Below, in pieces: positions 53,339-63,360 of a DNA stretch of 64,000 nucleotides (positions within the stretch are counted from its first letter, which is position 1; each line of letters starts with the position of its first letter). Position numbers and translations under genes: made by a program. The DNA is from Prevotella sp. (lineage in GTDB: Bacteria; Bacteroidota; Bacteroidia; Bacteroidales; Bacteroidaceae), in NCBI GenBank assembly GCA_016285245.1, contig JAEEQH010000011.1, positions 16,733-80,732 of the forward strand, written 5' to 3'. The notes under the pieces are model-generated. The model had not been told where the DNA came from. It ran no database searches and saw only the letters and a list, made by a program, of their open reading frames with translations.

Positions 53339-55879
53339 ATGACAAGACTCGCATTGATTTCATTGGTGCTCTTTGTCACCATGACCGCATTGGCACATGA
53401 GCAATTCTGCATTGCCAAGGACGGCAAGGCTGCTACAATTGTGGTAGATGAGAATGACTGGAAGGGCGTTATAAGAGCTGCGAACGACTTGAGCGATGAC
53501 ATCCGCAAGGTGATGGGCGTTAGCGGCGCTGTGCGCTTAATTGACAATGGACGATGGACAATTGATAATTCCATCATTGTTGGAACAATTGGCAAGAGCC
53601 GAACCATCGACCGCCTCATCAAGCAGAAGAAGCTGGATGTGAAGAAAATCAAGGGCCACTGGGAGGGCTATGTCATCGATGTGGTGGATGGAAACCTCGT
53701 CATTGCTGGTAACGACAAGCGCGGCACAATCTACGGCATCTACGAAATTTCCCGCCGCATTGGCGTCTCGCCCTGGTACTGGATGGCTGACGCTCCCGTG
53801 GTACACAAGGATGAGCTGTACTACAACGACGGCTACGAATACGACTGGCCTGCCGTGAAGTATCGCGGCATCTTCATCAACGACGAGTGGCCCTCGTTCG
53901 GCACGTGGTGTCAGAAGCACTTCGGCGGCGTGAACTCCAAGGCCTACGAGAAGATATTTGAGCTCTTGCTGCGCCTGAAGGCCAACTATTTCTGGCCAGC
54001 CATGTGGGCGACGGCCTTCAACGAAGACGACCCCGAGAGTCCCCGTCTGGCCGACGAGATGGGTATCGTCATGGGCACCTCGCATCACGAGCCGATGATG
54101 CGCTCGCACCGCGAATACCTGAACCGAAAGGAGCAGGTGGGACCGTGGGACTATGCCACCAATAAGGAACGCGTGGACAAGTTCTTCTGCGAGGGTATGG
54201 AGCGTAACAAGGCGTACGACAACCTCGTAACCATCGGTATGCGCGGCGATGGCGACGTGGCGATGGGCAAGGGCGACGACCAGGAGAACATGAAGACGCT
54301 CCACAATGTTATCGATGGTCAGCGTAAGATTATCAAGGACATCTACGGACGTGCCGACGCCGTGCCTCAGCTTTGGGCCATCTTCACCGAGGTACAACGC
54401 TACTACGATGCCGGCTTTACCGTTCCCGATGACGTGACGCTGCTTTTCTGCGACAACAACTGGGGCTACATCCGCCGCAAGGGCACCGAGAAGGAACGCA
54501 AGCGCAAGGGCGGTCTGGGTCTCTACTACCATATCGACATGAACGGTGGCCCCTGGAACGACCGTTGGGTGAACACCACCACAGTCCCCAAACTCCGCGA
54601 GCAGCTGAACCTCGCCTACCAGAGCGGCATCGACCGCATCTGGATTATCAACGTGGGCGACCTGAAGCCGAAGGAGATGCCTATCTCGTTCATCATGGAC
54701 TATGCCTGGGACCCTGAGAGCGTGGGAGCCGGTGACGAGCAGCAGGGATGGTTACGCCAATGGACACGTAGCGTGCTTGGCGGTTGTGCCGCCGAGGATG
54801 TCAAGGAAGCTGCCGACATCATCGCTGACTATTCGAAGTATAACCTCTGGCGCAAGCCCGAGGTGCAGGTGCCGGGACTCTTCAACTACGCGGAGATGCT
54901 GCGCCTGAACAACCTCTGGCAGTCGGTCGTGCTACGCTGTGAGGCCCTCAAGGAACGTATCCCCGCTGAGGCCCAGGATGCTTTCTACCAGTTGGTCTAC
55001 TATCCCGCCGTGGCTTCGGCTGGCGTGGCCCAGATATACAACGCCGCCACGATGGGTGACAGCATCACCGTCAATCACCTCATGGCGAAAGACCAACGGC
55101 TGACCGACTATTATAATAAGGTGTTGGCTGGCGGAAAGTGGGACGGCATGATGCTCGACAACCATATCGGCTACTCCAAGTGGTCTATTCCCGACAAGAA
55201 CACGCATCCCATGAGTCTTGGCTACAAGGTCGACTACCCGCTGCTCTACTCGTTTGCCACTCCATCGAAGGAATATTCTATTCCTGCCATCGACTTTGTC
55301 AATACGGAGAGGGAGGTACACCCCTGCTTTAACGGCTGGGAGATACTTTGGGGACTCGGTCGCGGCGACGGCTGCTTGGGGGCTGCCGACGTGATGAAGG
55401 AATACCCCAATGGTGACGGCCCGGCGTTGGAGTACGACATTGACCTGTCTCCCAAAGACGGCAAGGGAACCATAGCCATCGGCATCCTACCTACGCAAGA
55501 CATCATGCCCGCTCGCGGTCTGCGTCTTGGCGTGCAGCTCGACAATTGGCCCATGACGACTGTCGACGCCCGTCAGGGACTGCACGACGAATTCCAGGAA
55601 TATACCCCAAAGAACCTCGCCCAATCGAAGAACCTGAAACCTCTCCCCCCACACAACAACCTGCTGCTCAGCGGCTGGAGGAACGGACGGAAGATGCTTC
55701 GCCGCGACGAGGTGTTCGACAACATCCGCTGGCTGGAGGTAAATTTCGTCAATACCACTCCTGGCAAGCACCGCCTGAAGCTCATCATGATCGACCCCGA
55801 AATCGTCATCGAGACCATCGTGGTGAATCCCGACAACAATCGCTACAGCTACTTTGGCGCACCGGCAAGAACAGAATAG
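53339..55879 (+). CDS. Secreted GH115 xylan alpha-1,2-glucuronidase
   Basis: 846 aa from the ATG at MTRLALISLVLFVTMTALA; the track start is an upstream TTG. GH115 features include the N-terminal domain 'FCIAKDGKAATIVVDENDWKG', 'GTIYGIYEISRRIGVSPWYWM', 'VKYRGIFINDEWPSFGTW' and 'LLLRLKANYFWPAMW'. It removes 4-O-methyl-glucuronic acid from internal or terminal xylose of xylan. A repeat tract encodes a loop near residues 67-77. It follows GH127 by 48 nt and overlaps the region just before GH29. Confidence 0.93.
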   Translation: MTRLALISLVLFVTMTALAHEQFCIAKDGKAATIVVDENDWKGVIRAANDLSDDIRKVMGVSGAVRLIDNGRWTIDNSIIVGTIGKSRTIDRLIKQKKLDVKKIKGHWEGYVIDVVDGNLVIAGNDKRGTIYGIYEISRRIGVSPWYWMADAPVVHKDELYYNDGYEYDWPAVKYRGIFINDEWPSFGTWCQKHFGGVNSKAYEKIFELLLRLKANYFWPAMWATAFNEDDPESPRLADEMGIVMGTSHHEPMMRSHREYLNRKEQVGPWDYATNKERVDKFFCEGMERNKAYDNLVTIGMRGDGDVAMGKGDDQENMKTLHNVIDGQRKIIKDIYGRADAVPQLWAIFTEVQRYYDAGFTVPDDVTLLFCDNNWGYIRRKGTEKERKRKGGLGLYYHIDMNGGPWNDRWVNTTTVPKLREQLNLAYQSGIDRIWIINVGDLKPKEMPISFIMDYAWDPESVGAGDEQQGWLRQWTRSVLGGCAAEDVKEAADIIADYSKYNLWRKPEVQVPGLFNYAEMLRLNNLWQSVVLRCEALKERIPAEAQDAFYQLVYYPAVASAGVAQIYNAATMGDSITVNHLMAKDQRLTDYYNKVLAGGKWDGMMLDNHIGYSKWSIPDKNTHPMSLGYKVDYPLLYSFATPSKEYSIPAIDFVNTEREVHPCFNGWEILWGLGRGDGCLGAADVMKEYPNGDGPALEYDIDLSPKDGKGTIAIGILPTQDIMPARGLRLGVQLDNWPMTTVDARQGLHDEFQEYTPKNLAQSKNLKPLPPHNNLLLSGWRNGRKMLRRDEVFDNIRWLEVNFVNTTPGKHRLKLIMIDPEIVIETIVVNPDNNRYSYFGAPARTE
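53537..53570 (+). repeat. In-frame TTGACAATGGACGATGG tract inside GH115
   Basis: AATTGACAATGGACGATGGA and ACAATTGATAATT encode 'LIDNGRWTIDNS' just before the conserved 'IIVGTIGKS'. The unit family matches the esterase and GH2 tracts. Confidence 0.75.
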
Positions 55880-55892
55880 AAACAGAACAAAG

Positions 55893-57665
55893 ATGATTGA
55901 CATGAAGAGGCTATTCACTATGGGTTGTCTGCTGCTGGCTTTGAACGCGGCAGCCCAAACGGCACCTTTCGGCCCTGTGCCCACGGAGAACCAGCTGCGG
56001 TGGCAGGACATGGAGATGTACGCGTTTATCCACTACTCGCTGAACACGTATACCGATCAGGAGTGGGGCTTTGGCAACGAAGACCCGCAGCTGTTCAATC
56101 CCTCGGACCTCGACTGCCGCCAGTGGGCACGGGTCTGTAAGCAGGCGGGCATGAAGGGCATCATCTTCACCGCCAAACACCATTGCGGCTTCTGTATGTG
56201 GCCAAGTTCCTACACCGAGTACAGCGTAAAGAACGCCCCTTGGAAGAACGGCAAGGGCGACGTGGTGCGCGAGTTGGCCGATGCCTGCCGCGAGGAGGGA
56301 CTGAAGTTTGCCGTCTACCTCTCGCCTTGGGACAGGAACCACGCGGACTACGGACGGCCGGAATACGTGACGTATTTCCGCAACCAGCTCCGTGAACTGC
56401 TCACCCAGTATGGCGACATCTTCGAGGTGTGGTTCGATGGTGCCAACGGCGGCGACGGCTGGTATGGCGGCGCGAATGAGACACGACGCATAGACGGCCG
56501 CACGTACTACGGCTGGGCGGAGACGTTCCGCATGATCCGTGAGCTGCAGCCGGGAGCCGTCATCTGGAACGACGGTGGCGACCGTGGCGACCTGCGCTGG
56601 GTGGGCACCGAGGCCGGTAACGTGGGCGAGACAAACTGGAGCCTGATGCCGGCGACGGGCGACACCCCCTGGCACATGCTGCACTACGGCGTGGAGAACG
56701 GCGACGTGTGGTGTCCCGGCGAGACGAACACCAGCATCCGTCCGGGCTGGTTCTACCACGAGACGGAGAACGAACACGTGAAGAGCCTGTCGAAGCTCAT
56801 GGATACCTATTACAAGAGCGTGGGCCGCAACTCGACGCTGCTGCTCAACTTCCCCATCGCCCCGAACGGGCGGATACACCCGACGGACAGTCTGCGTGGT
56901 ATCGCCTTCAAGAAGATGATAGACGAGGTGTTCGTCAATGGAAGTGTAGAGTTTAGAGTGGATAGTGTAGAGTTTGCTACCGCCTTTCCTGCAGAAGAAG
57001 GGACAGCGGTAGCAAACTCTACACTCTACACTCTAAACTTCAAACAGCCCACGGCCATGAACCGTTTCGTGGCCGAGGAGGATATAGCCTTGGGCCAGCG
57101 GGTGAAGAATTTCTCGTTGGAGGCTGAGGTTGATGGCAAATGGGTGCCATTGCGCGATATGCTCGTTGAGAACGGTGACGGGCTGACGACTATCGGCCAC
57201 CGCCGTATCGTCTGCTTCCCGACGGTCCAGGCGACGAAGCTACGCTTCACGATAACGGACAGCAAGGCCGCGCCCGTCATCAAACGACTCGGCGTCTATC
57301 TGGCTCCCGAGCTGACGGCTGACATCCCTGACAGCGGCGAGAAGAAGTCGTCGGCGCTACACATCTTCTTTAGCTCGCCCCGTCAGATGATGGTTGACTG
57401 GGACACAGAGCAGACGTTTACCACGTTCCGCTACCTGCCGCCGCAGAACACCCGCGACGGTCTGATTACGCACTACACCCTCTGGGCCTCGACGGACTGG
57501 GCACACTGGACGAAGCTCGCCTCCGGTGAGTTCTCGAACATCGTCAACAACCCCATCTGGCAGACCATCAAGTTCCCGGCCACGAAGGCACGCATACTGA
57601 AACTCGATGCCGACCGCCTGGCCGAGGGCGAGCGCATGGGTTACGGCGATGTGGACTTCTACTAA
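55893..57665 (+). CDS. Secreted GH29 alpha-L-fucosidase
   Basis: 590 aa from MIDMKRLFTMGCLLLALNAAAQ; the ATG three codons later is an alternative start. A GH29 TIM barrel (about 25-340) has 'MKGIIFTAKHHCGFCMWPS' and the nucleophile-bearing strand 'IFEVWFDGANGGDGWYGG'. C-terminal beta-sandwich modules from about 350 include a discoidin-like 'STDWAHWTKLASGEFSNI'. It may cleave alpha-L-fucose or the related alpha-L-galactose. The linker between barrel and C-terminal modules is encoded by a hairpin repeat tract. A terminator follows. Confidence 0.9.
   Translation: MIDMKRLFTMGCLLLALNAAAQTAPFGPVPTENQLRWQDMEMYAFIHYSLNTYTDQEWGFGNEDPQLFNPSDLDCRQWARVCKQAGMKGIIFTAKHHCGFCMWPSSYTEYSVKNAPWKNGKGDVVRELADACREEGLKFAVYLSPWDRNHADYGRPEYVTYFRNQLRELLTQYGDIFEVWFDGANGGDGWYGGANETRRIDGRTYYGWAETFRMIRELQPGAVIWNDGGDRGDLRWVGTEAGNVGETNWSLMPATGDTPWHMLHYGVENGDVWCPGETNTSIRPGWFYHETENEHVKSLSKLMDTYYKSVGRNSTLLLNFPIAPNGRIHPTDSLRGIAFKKMIDEVFVNGSVEFRVDSVEFATAFPAEEGTAVANSTLYTLNFKQPTAMNRFVAEEDIALGQRVKNFSLEAEVDGKWVPLRDMLVENGDGLTTIGHRRIVCFPTVQATKLRFTITDSKAAPVIKRLGVYLAPELTADIPDSGEKKSSALHIFFSSPRQMMVDWDTEQTFTTFRYLPPQNTRDGLITHYTLWASTDWAHWTKLASGEFSNIVNNPIWQTIKFPATKARILKLDADRLAEGERMGYGDVDFY
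56943..57041 (+). repeat. In-frame hairpin repeat tract inside GH29
   Basis: GTGTAGAGTTTAGAGTGGAT-type units end in a 20-nt perfect arm AGTGTAGAGTTTGCTACCGC (56964-56983), whose complement is at 57006-57025 (22-nt loop). TCTACACTCTAAAC units then follow in the opposite orientation. All in frame, encoding 'GSVEFRVDSVEFATAF' to 'ANSTLYTLNF'. Confidence 0.9.
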
Positions 57666-57720
57666 ACAGCCATTCAATAGCCATTTCCGTTGGATTTTTG
57701 AAGATTTTCGTTCAAACGAA

Positions 57721-57751
57721 AAGCGGGGGTGCCATATAGGCACACCCGCTT
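57721..57751. terminator. Bidirectional hairpin between GH29 and transketolase
   Basis: AAGCGGGGGTGCC-atata-GGCACACCCGCTT (12/13 paired) lies between convergent genes. TTGTC follows on plus; on minus it is followed by TTCG and an AT-rich run. Confidence 0.75.
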
Positions 57752-57773
57752 GTCTTATCTGTGAACGAAGTGC

Positions 57774-59786
57774 TTATGCCAGCAGCTTCTTCACCTGCTC
57801 ATAGACGTTCTGACCGGTGAAGCCGAGCTTCTCGTCGAGCACCTTGTAAGGAGCCGAGAAGCCGAACGACTCGAGACCCCAGACGGTACCGTCGGCACCT
57901 ACCAGGCCTTCGAGGTTCACGGGCAGACCGGCGGTCAGACCGAACTTCTTCTTGCCACAGGGCAGCACGCTCTGCTGGTACTCCTTCGACTGGCTGCGGA
58001 ACAGACCCTCGGAAGGAACGCTGACGACGCGTGTCTTGATGCCGTCGGCAGCCAGCAGCTTAGCGCCAGCCTCCAGCGTAGACACCTCAGAACCGGAAGC
58101 CAGCAGGATGACGTCGTAGTCGGCGTCGGAACCGGCGACAACATAGGCACCCTTCGTGGCCTGCGTGTAGTCGTTGCCCTCGGGCAGCATCTCGATGTTC
58201 TGACGCGAGAAGATGAGAGCGGTCGGGGTGTCGACGTTCTCCATAGCCATGCGCCAGCAGACGGTGGTCTCCTCGGCGTCGGCGGGACGAACGACGAGCA
58301 CGCTGTTCTTGCCGTGGTGGTTCTTCAGCTTCTCCATCAGACGAATCTGTGCCTCTTGCTCAACGGGCTCGTGGGTAGGTCCGTCCTCACCAACGCGGAA
58401 GGCGTCGTGTGTCCAGATGAACTTCACGGGCAGCTCCATGAGGGCAGCCATGCGGACAGCGGGCTTCATGTAGTCGGAGAACACGAAGAACGTGCCGCAA
58501 GCGGGGATGACACCACCGTGCAGAGCCATACCGATGCAGCAGCAAGCCATTGTCAGCTCGGCCACACCAGCCTCGAAGAAGGCACCGCTGAAGTCGCCCT
58601 TCACGATGTCCTTGGTCTTCTTCAGGAAGCCGTTGGTATTGTCGGAGTTCGACAGGTCGGCGGAAGCGCAGATCATGTTGGGCACCTGCTCAGCCAGCTG
58701 ACCGAGGACGGCAGCCGAGGCGCTACGGGTAGCGCTTCCAGCCTTCTGCTCAACCTTCGTCCAGTCAATCTTCGGAGCCTTGCCGCTGAACCACTCCTCG
58801 AGCTGGGCAGCCTTCTCGGGATTAGCCTTTGCCCACTCAGCCTTGGCAGCATAGCGCTCAGCCACAATCTTCTTCAGCTCCTCAGCACGCTTGGCATAGA
58901 GCTCTTGCACCTCGGGGAAGATCTGGAAGGGGTTCTCAGGATCGGCACCGAGGTTCTTCATCGTGTTGATATAGGCGTCGCCACCGAGGGGAGCACCGTG
59001 GGTAGCGCAGTTCGACTCGTACGAGCTGTTGTCAGCCTTGCGGGCACCCTTGCCCATGATGCAATGGCCGATGATGAGGCTCGGACGCTCCTTCTCAGCC
59101 TGTGCCTTCTTGATGGCCTCGCGGATTTGGTCGACGTCGTTACCGTCAATCTTCTGCACGTACCAGCCCCATGCCTCGTACTTCTTGGCGGTGTCCTCGC
59201 AGGTCACCACCTCGGTCTTCGTAGAGAGCTGGATGTCGTTGGCGTCGTAGAACATGATGAGGTTGTCCAGGCCCAGGTTACCGGCAATACGGCCAGCACC
59301 CTGTGAGATCTCCTCCTGCACGCCACCGTCAGAGATGTAGGCGTAGATGGTCTGGTTCATGACGTCGCCCAGACGAGCCTTCAGGAACTTGGCTGCGATG
59401 GCAGCACCGACGGCGAAGGTGTGACCCTGTCCGAGGGGACCAGAGGTATTCTCAATGCCGCGCTCAATCTCGCGCTCAGGGTGACCGGGGGTCACCGAGC
59501 CCCACTGACGCAGGTTCTTCAGGTCCTCCAGCGAGTACTTGCCGATGAGGGCGAGCTGGCTGTAGAGCATCGGAGCCATGTGGCCGGGGTCGAGGAAGAA
59601 GCGGTCGCGCCCCTCCCAAGCGGGATTCTCGGGATCGTAGACCAGGAACTCTGAGTACAGGGTGTTGATGAAGTCAGCACCACCCATGGCGCCGCCGGGG
59701 TGACCCGACTTGGCCTTTTCAACCATCGATGCAGCGAGGATACGGATGTTGTCCGCTGCGCGATTCATAACTTTGTTGTCGTTCAT
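57774..59786 (-). CDS. tkt: Transketolase
   Basis: 670 aa. 'NIRILAASMVEKAKSGHPGGAMGGADF' (substrate and ThDP site), the ThDP motif around 'GDVMNQTIYAYISDGGVQEEISQGA...NLIMFYDAND', and the pyrimidine domain 'HDAFRVGEDGPTHEPVEQ' are all intact. It shuffles two-carbon units between pentose and triose phosphates. It follows GH27 by 42 nt with no promoter visible, so it likely belongs to the kinase-GH27 operon and is tuned to pentose use. Confidence 0.95.
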   Translation of the reverse strand: MNDNKVMNRAADNIRILAASMVEKAKSGHPGGAMGGADFINTLYSEFLVYDPENPAWEGRDRFFLDPGHMAPMLYSQLALIGKYSLEDLKNLRQWGSVTPGHPEREIERGIENTSGPLGQGHTFAVGAAIAAKFLKARLGDVMNQTIYAYISDGGVQEEISQGAGRIAGNLGLDNLIMFYDANDIQLSTKTEVVTCEDTAKKYEAWGWYVQKIDGNDVDQIREAIKKAQAEKERPSLIIGHCIMGKGARKADNSSYESNCATHGAPLGGDAYINTMKNLGADPENPFQIFPEVQELYAKRAEELKKIVAERYAAKAEWAKANPEKAAQLEEWFSGKAPKIDWTKVEQKAGSATRSASAAVLGQLAEQVPNMICASADLSNSDNTNGFLKKTKDIVKGDFSGAFFEAGVAELTMACCCIGMALHGGVIPACGTFFVFSDYMKPAVRMAALMELPVKFIWTHDAFRVGEDGPTHEPVEQEAQIRLMEKLKNHHGKNSVLVVRPADAEETTVCWRMAMENVDTPTALIFSRQNIEMLPEGNDYTQATKGAYVVAGSDADYDVILLASGSEVSTLEAGAKLLAADGIKTRVVSVPSEGLFRSQSKEYQQSVLPCGKKKFGLTAGLPVNLEGLVGADGTVWGLESFGFSAPYKVLDEKLGFTGQNVYEQVKKLLA

Positions 59787-59828
59787 AACTAATATATTAA
59801 ATATGAAAAAATAATTATTAAAAGGTTC

Positions 59829-61601
59829 TTAATGTTTGAAGTATTTCTTGCCGTTGGTGATGACGATGCCGCGGCCGTCGCGTGTCTGGCGACCGGCAAG
59901 GTCGTAGGTGTTGCCGTCCGAAGAGTGGGGGAGGCTGACGGCGTTGACGGCCGTCGTCCCTTTCTTCACGACGCTGATGTAGTCCATGTCGGGCATCCAG
60001 CCGGTGCTGTTCGACAGGCGGATGACGTTCTCGCCGGGCTCTAGGGTGATGTCGAGCTTCTTCGTGCCGATGGTGCCCCACCCGCCGGAGTGGTAGCTCT
60101 GCGTCTTCACCGTCTTGCCGTTGACGCTGAGGGTCATGCTACGGCTCTCGCCGCTGATGTAGCCGATGGTCAGCTCGTAGTCGCCGCCCTCCTGGCTGTA
60201 GACGTTGCGCCACTCCAGGTAGTTGGTCGAGGACTTGCCTAAGTAGCCGGCCTTGTAACCGCCTGAGCAGGTGGACGATTCCGAGTACTGGCAGACGTTG
60301 CCCGTTATCTCCGAGTAGGCTTTTGAGTAGCCTGTCTCGGCCTCGTAGAGCGTGCGCTCCAGTCGGGTCTGAGCCTGTGCGACGTAGATCTTCGTGCCGT
60401 GGGCGGGCACCTTCACCGTGTAGGTGCCTTTGTACTGTCCCACGTCCTTCTTCGTGAAGCAGTCGTGGAGGCTGACGCTGTCGGCGAGGTCTATGTCGCT
60501 GAAGTTCATGGTCACCGAGCGCTGGCCGTCGTTGGGGTTGTAGATGGCGAAGGCGCGCTTCAGTCCGTAGGCCGTCTCGATGTCCTTCACCATGATGTAG
60601 CAGCCGTTCACCTTCTTCGCGAGGTAGGCCTGATGGTAGAGCGTGTCCTGGTTCAGGGCTATGAGCTCCGTGTTCTTCAGCAGGTTGAGGTTCGTGCTGT
60701 TCAGGTCTTTCATGTTACAGCCGATGAGCAGGGGCGAGTTCATAATGCACCACATACCGAAGTGGGTCTTGGCCTCCTCGTTGGTCAGCTTGGTATTTCC
60801 CCATTTCGTGACGCCCACCTCCAGCATGTCCATGTCGTTGTAGTGGCCCTTGCTGCAGTAGGCGCTCATGTAGAGGTTCTGTGCCAGGATGTCCTTCACC
60901 GAGTCCCAGCTGGGGTTGATGTCCTGGGTCGTGCGCCACGAGAAAGCGGCATCGTCGGCCCATGTACCGGGGTATGCCCATCGGCAGATGTTCATGCGCA
61001 CATCGTTGCGGCCGGTGTTCTTGATGGCCTTGGCGATGGCAGTGTAGCGCTGCTTCTCGTTGAGGATCAGGTTCTCATTGTTATGGCCGACGGCGCCGCC
61101 GCAGAAGTCGACCTTGATGAAGTCGAAGCCCAGGTCCTTGAAGAACATATCGCAGTCCTGTTGGTCGTGCTCATAGAGTCCCACGCCCACGCCGTCATTG
61201 TCGCCACCGTGATAGCTGCCGCAGGTGTTGTGCCCGCCGTCGCTGTAGATGCCGGCCTTCAGGCCCTTCTTGTGGATGTAGTCCACCACGGGCTGCAGGC
61301 CGTTGGGGAATCGGGTGGGGTGTATCTTCAGCTTGCCCGTCGTCTTGTCGCGACCACCGAAGTAGCCGTCGTCGATGTTGATGTGGTTGTAGCCGACGGC
61401 CGACAATCCTTTCGACACGATGGCATCAGCCTGTCCCTTGATGATCGACTCGCTGATTTGCAGTTCAAACGTGTTCCACGAGCTCCAGCCCATCGTGGGG
61501 CCGTAGTCGATGCTGTCCTTTTGGGCGCCGTCTTCAGCGGCGACAGTCAGAGCTGCCGCCGCCAAGATGGCTGTACATAGTGTTTTCTTCAGCTGTTTCA
61601 A
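59829..61601 (-). CDS. Secreted GH27 alpha-galactosidase with CBM and sorting-like tail
   Basis: 590 aa. The start is a TTG (no in-frame ATG nearby, and a stop lies two codons upstream) giving MKQLKKTLCTAILAAAALTVAA. GH27 barrel (about 30-400): 'TMGWSSWNTFELQISESII', 'YNHINIDDGYFGGRD', nucleophile Asp in 'GFDFIKVDFCGGAVG'. A CBM6/35-like module (about 420-555, 'YEAETGYSKAYSEITGN') and a 'YDLAGRQTRDGRGIVITNGKKYF' tail follow. It could also be an arabinopyranosidase, a known activity in GH27. Confidence 0.9.
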   Translation of the reverse strand: MKQLKKTLCTAILAAAALTVAAEDGAQKDSIDYGPTMGWSSWNTFELQISESIIKGQADAIVSKGLSAVGYNHINIDDGYFGGRDKTTGKLKIHPTRFPNGLQPVVDYIHKKGLKAGIYSDGGHNTCGSYHGGDNDGVGVGLYEHDQQDCDMFFKDLGFDFIKVDFCGGAVGHNNENLILNEKQRYTAIAKAIKNTGRNDVRMNICRWAYPGTWADDAAFSWRTTQDINPSWDSVKDILAQNLYMSAYCSKGHYNDMDMLEVGVTKWGNTKLTNEEAKTHFGMWCIMNSPLLIGCNMKDLNSTNLNLLKNTELIALNQDTLYHQAYLAKKVNGCYIMVKDIETAYGLKRAFAIYNPNDGQRSVTMNFSDIDLADSVSLHDCFTKKDVGQYKGTYTVKVPAHGTKIYVAQAQTRLERTLYEAETGYSKAYSEITGNVCQYSESSTCSGGYKAGYLGKSSTNYLEWRNVYSQEGGDYELTIGYISGESRSMTLSVNGKTVKTQSYHSGGWGTIGTKKLDITLEPGENVIRLSNSTGWMPDMDYISVVKKGTTAVNAVSLPHSSDGNTYDLAGRQTRDGRGIVITNGKKYFKH

Positions 61602-61659
61602 TTGTCAATTATGAATTGTCAATTATCAATTCTTATCTATTATCTCTTATCTCTTATCT
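61599..61659 (-). repeat. Composite tract at the kinase/GH27 junction, contains the GH27 TTG start
   Basis: Minus strand reading: AGATAAGAGATAAGAGATAATAG units, then AATTGATAATTGACAATT units, ending ATTGACAATTGAAACAG, where the TTG is the GH27 start. The first family matches the carA/carB tract, the second the GH2/GH115 tracts. Confidence 0.85.
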
Positions 61660-61662
61660 GGC

Positions 61663-63252
61663 TTAGCCCTTGTGCTCCACCGCAGCCTGCTCAATGGGCA
61701 GACACTTCTTGTAGTTCTCGATGTAGCGCTCGAAGCCGGCGACGTCCTCAGCCATCGGGGCGATGCTGACGCCCGTGTTGCCTGCGAAGACCACGTCCTC
61801 CAGGTAGTCGGCCAGCGACTTGCCGTTCTTATTAATAAGGTAGCCGGCCAGCAGGGCGATACCCCACGCACCACCTTCGCCGGCAGTCTCCATGACGGAG
61901 ATGGGCGAGTTCAGGGCGGCGGCGAGCATTCGCTGTCCCACGCCGGCGGTCTTGAAGTAGCCGCCGTGACCGGTGATGCGGTCCACGCGGATCATCTCGT
62001 CCTTGAACAGGATGTCGTTACCGATCTTCAGCACGCCGATGGCACCGTAGAGGTTCGCACGCATGAAGTTGGCCAGGTTGAACTTGTCGTTGGCCGAGCG
62101 CACAAACATCGGACGACCCTCGGCAAGACCCGTCACAGGCTCGCCCGAGACGTAGTTGTAAGCCATCAGACCGCCGCAGTCGGCATCACCCTCCAAGGCC
62201 TTGTTGAACAGCTTGCCGTAGAGCTCGTTCATGTCGACGGGCACGCCGAGCAGCTGCTGGTACTCCTTGAACAGTCCCACCCAGGCGTTGATGTCGCTGG
62301 TGCAGTTGTTACAGTGGACCATCGCCACGAGGCTGCCGTCGGGTGTCGTCACCATGTCGATCATCTCGTAGGGCTTCGACAGCGGCTTCTCCAGCACAAT
62401 CATCGAGAAGCTGGAGGTACCGGCCGAGACGTTACCCGTGCGCTGCTTCACGGCGTTCGTAGCCACCATGCCCGTGCCGGCGTCGCCCTCGGGAGGACAG
62501 ACGGGGATGCCGGGCTTCAGGTGACCGCTGACGTCCAGCTTCTTCGCACCCTCGGGGGTCAGGAAACCGGCGCTGTCGCCAGCGTTCAGCGACTTCGGCA
62601 GGATGTCGAGCAGCTTCCACGAGTAGCCCTTCGGCTCAATCAGCTTGTTGAACTTGTCCACCATCGTGGCGTCGTAGGTCTTCGTAGCGGGGTCGACGGG
62701 AATCATGCCCGAGGCATCGCCAACGCCCAGCACGAACTCGCCCGTCACCTGCCAGTGGACATAGCCAGCCAGCGTGGTCAGGTACTTGATGTCGTTCACG
62801 TGCTCGTTGTTGTCGAGGATGCACTGGTACAGGTGCGAGATGCTCCAGCGCAGGGGGATGTTATAGTTGAACAGCTCCGACAGCTCGGCAGCGGCCTTGC
62901 CCGTGTTCGTGTTACGCCACGTGCGGAACGGCACCAGGATCTCCTGCTTCTCGTTGAAAGCCATGTAGCCGTGCATCATAGCCGAGAAACCAATGGCGGC
63001 CAGCGCCTCAATCTCGCAGTCGTACTGCTTCAGCACATCCTTGCGCAGCTCGGCGTAGCAGTCCTGCAAGCCGTACCAGATGGCCTCGATGCTGTAGGTC
63101 CACAGTCCGTCAACGAGCTGGTTCTCCCATTCGTGCGAGCCCTGGGCGATAGGTTTGTTCTCCTGGTCGATGAGTACGGCCTTGATGCGAGTGGAACCGA
63201 ATTCGATTCCCAGAATGGCCTTTCCGGCCTCGATGGTTTGTTTTGCGGTCAT
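61663..63252 (-). CDS. FGGY-family pentulose kinase (ribulokinase/xylulokinase-like)
   Basis: 529 aa from [20 protein letters not shown]; five more codons lie upstream. '[15 protein letters not shown]' is the phosphate-1 loop, '[20 protein letters not shown]' and '[13 protein letters not shown]' the substrate region, '[18 protein letters not shown]' the second phosphate loop, and '[26 protein letters not shown]' the adenosine site. This type sits in Bacteroides arabinose loci as L-ribulokinase and is often annotated xylulokinase. Strong promoter upstream; GH27 and transketolase downstream support a pentose operon. Confidence 0.88.
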   Translation of the reverse strand: MTAKQTIEAGKAILGIEFGSTRIKAVLIDQENKPIAQGSHEWENQLVDGLWTYSIEAIWYGLQDCYAELRKDVLKQYDCEIEALAAIGFSAMMHGYMAFNEKQEILVPFRTWRNTNTGKAAAELSELFNYNIPLRWSISHLYQCILDNNEHVNDIKYLTTLAGYVHWQVTGEFVLGVGDASGMIPVDPATKTYDATMVDKFNKLIEPKGYSWKLLDILPKSLNAGDSAGFLTPEGAKKLDVSGHLKPGIPVCPPEGDAGTGMVATNAVKQRTGNVSAGTSSFSMIVLEKPLSKPYEMIDMVTTPDGSLVAMVHCNNCTSDINAWVGLFKEYQQLLGVPVDMNELYGKLFNKALEGDADCGGLMAYNYVSGEPVTGLAEGRPMFVRSANDKFNLANFMRANLYGAIGVLKIGNDILFKDEMIRVDRITGHGGYFKTAGVGQRMLAAALNSPISVMETAGEGGAWGIALLAGYLINKNGKSLADYLEDVVFAGNTGVSIAPMAEDVAGFERYIENYKKCLPIEQAAVEHKG

Positions 63253-63260
63253 AATCGAAA

Positions 63261-63296
63261 TTTGCAATTTGACGATTTAACTATTTACGATTTTGG
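63261..63296 (-). repeat. Short AAATCGTAAATAGTT repeat in the kinase leader
   Basis: Minus strand AAAATCGTAAATAGTTAAATCGTCAAATTGCAAATTTCG lies just before the start codon and resembles the other leader tracts, with about two or three imperfect units. Confidence 0.5.
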
Positions 63297-63328
63297 TTTT
63301 TTGCCATTACCAATTTAGGTTCAGACTG

Positions 63329-63360
63329 CAAAGATACTTTATTCTTCGCACATAGCCAAA
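63329..63360 (-). promoter_or_regulatory. Promoter of the kinase-GH27-transketolase operon
   Basis: Minus strand TTTG (63357-63360), 20-nt spacer, TATCTTTG (63329-63336), a full consensus match 77 nt upstream of the ATG. Confidence 0.85.
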
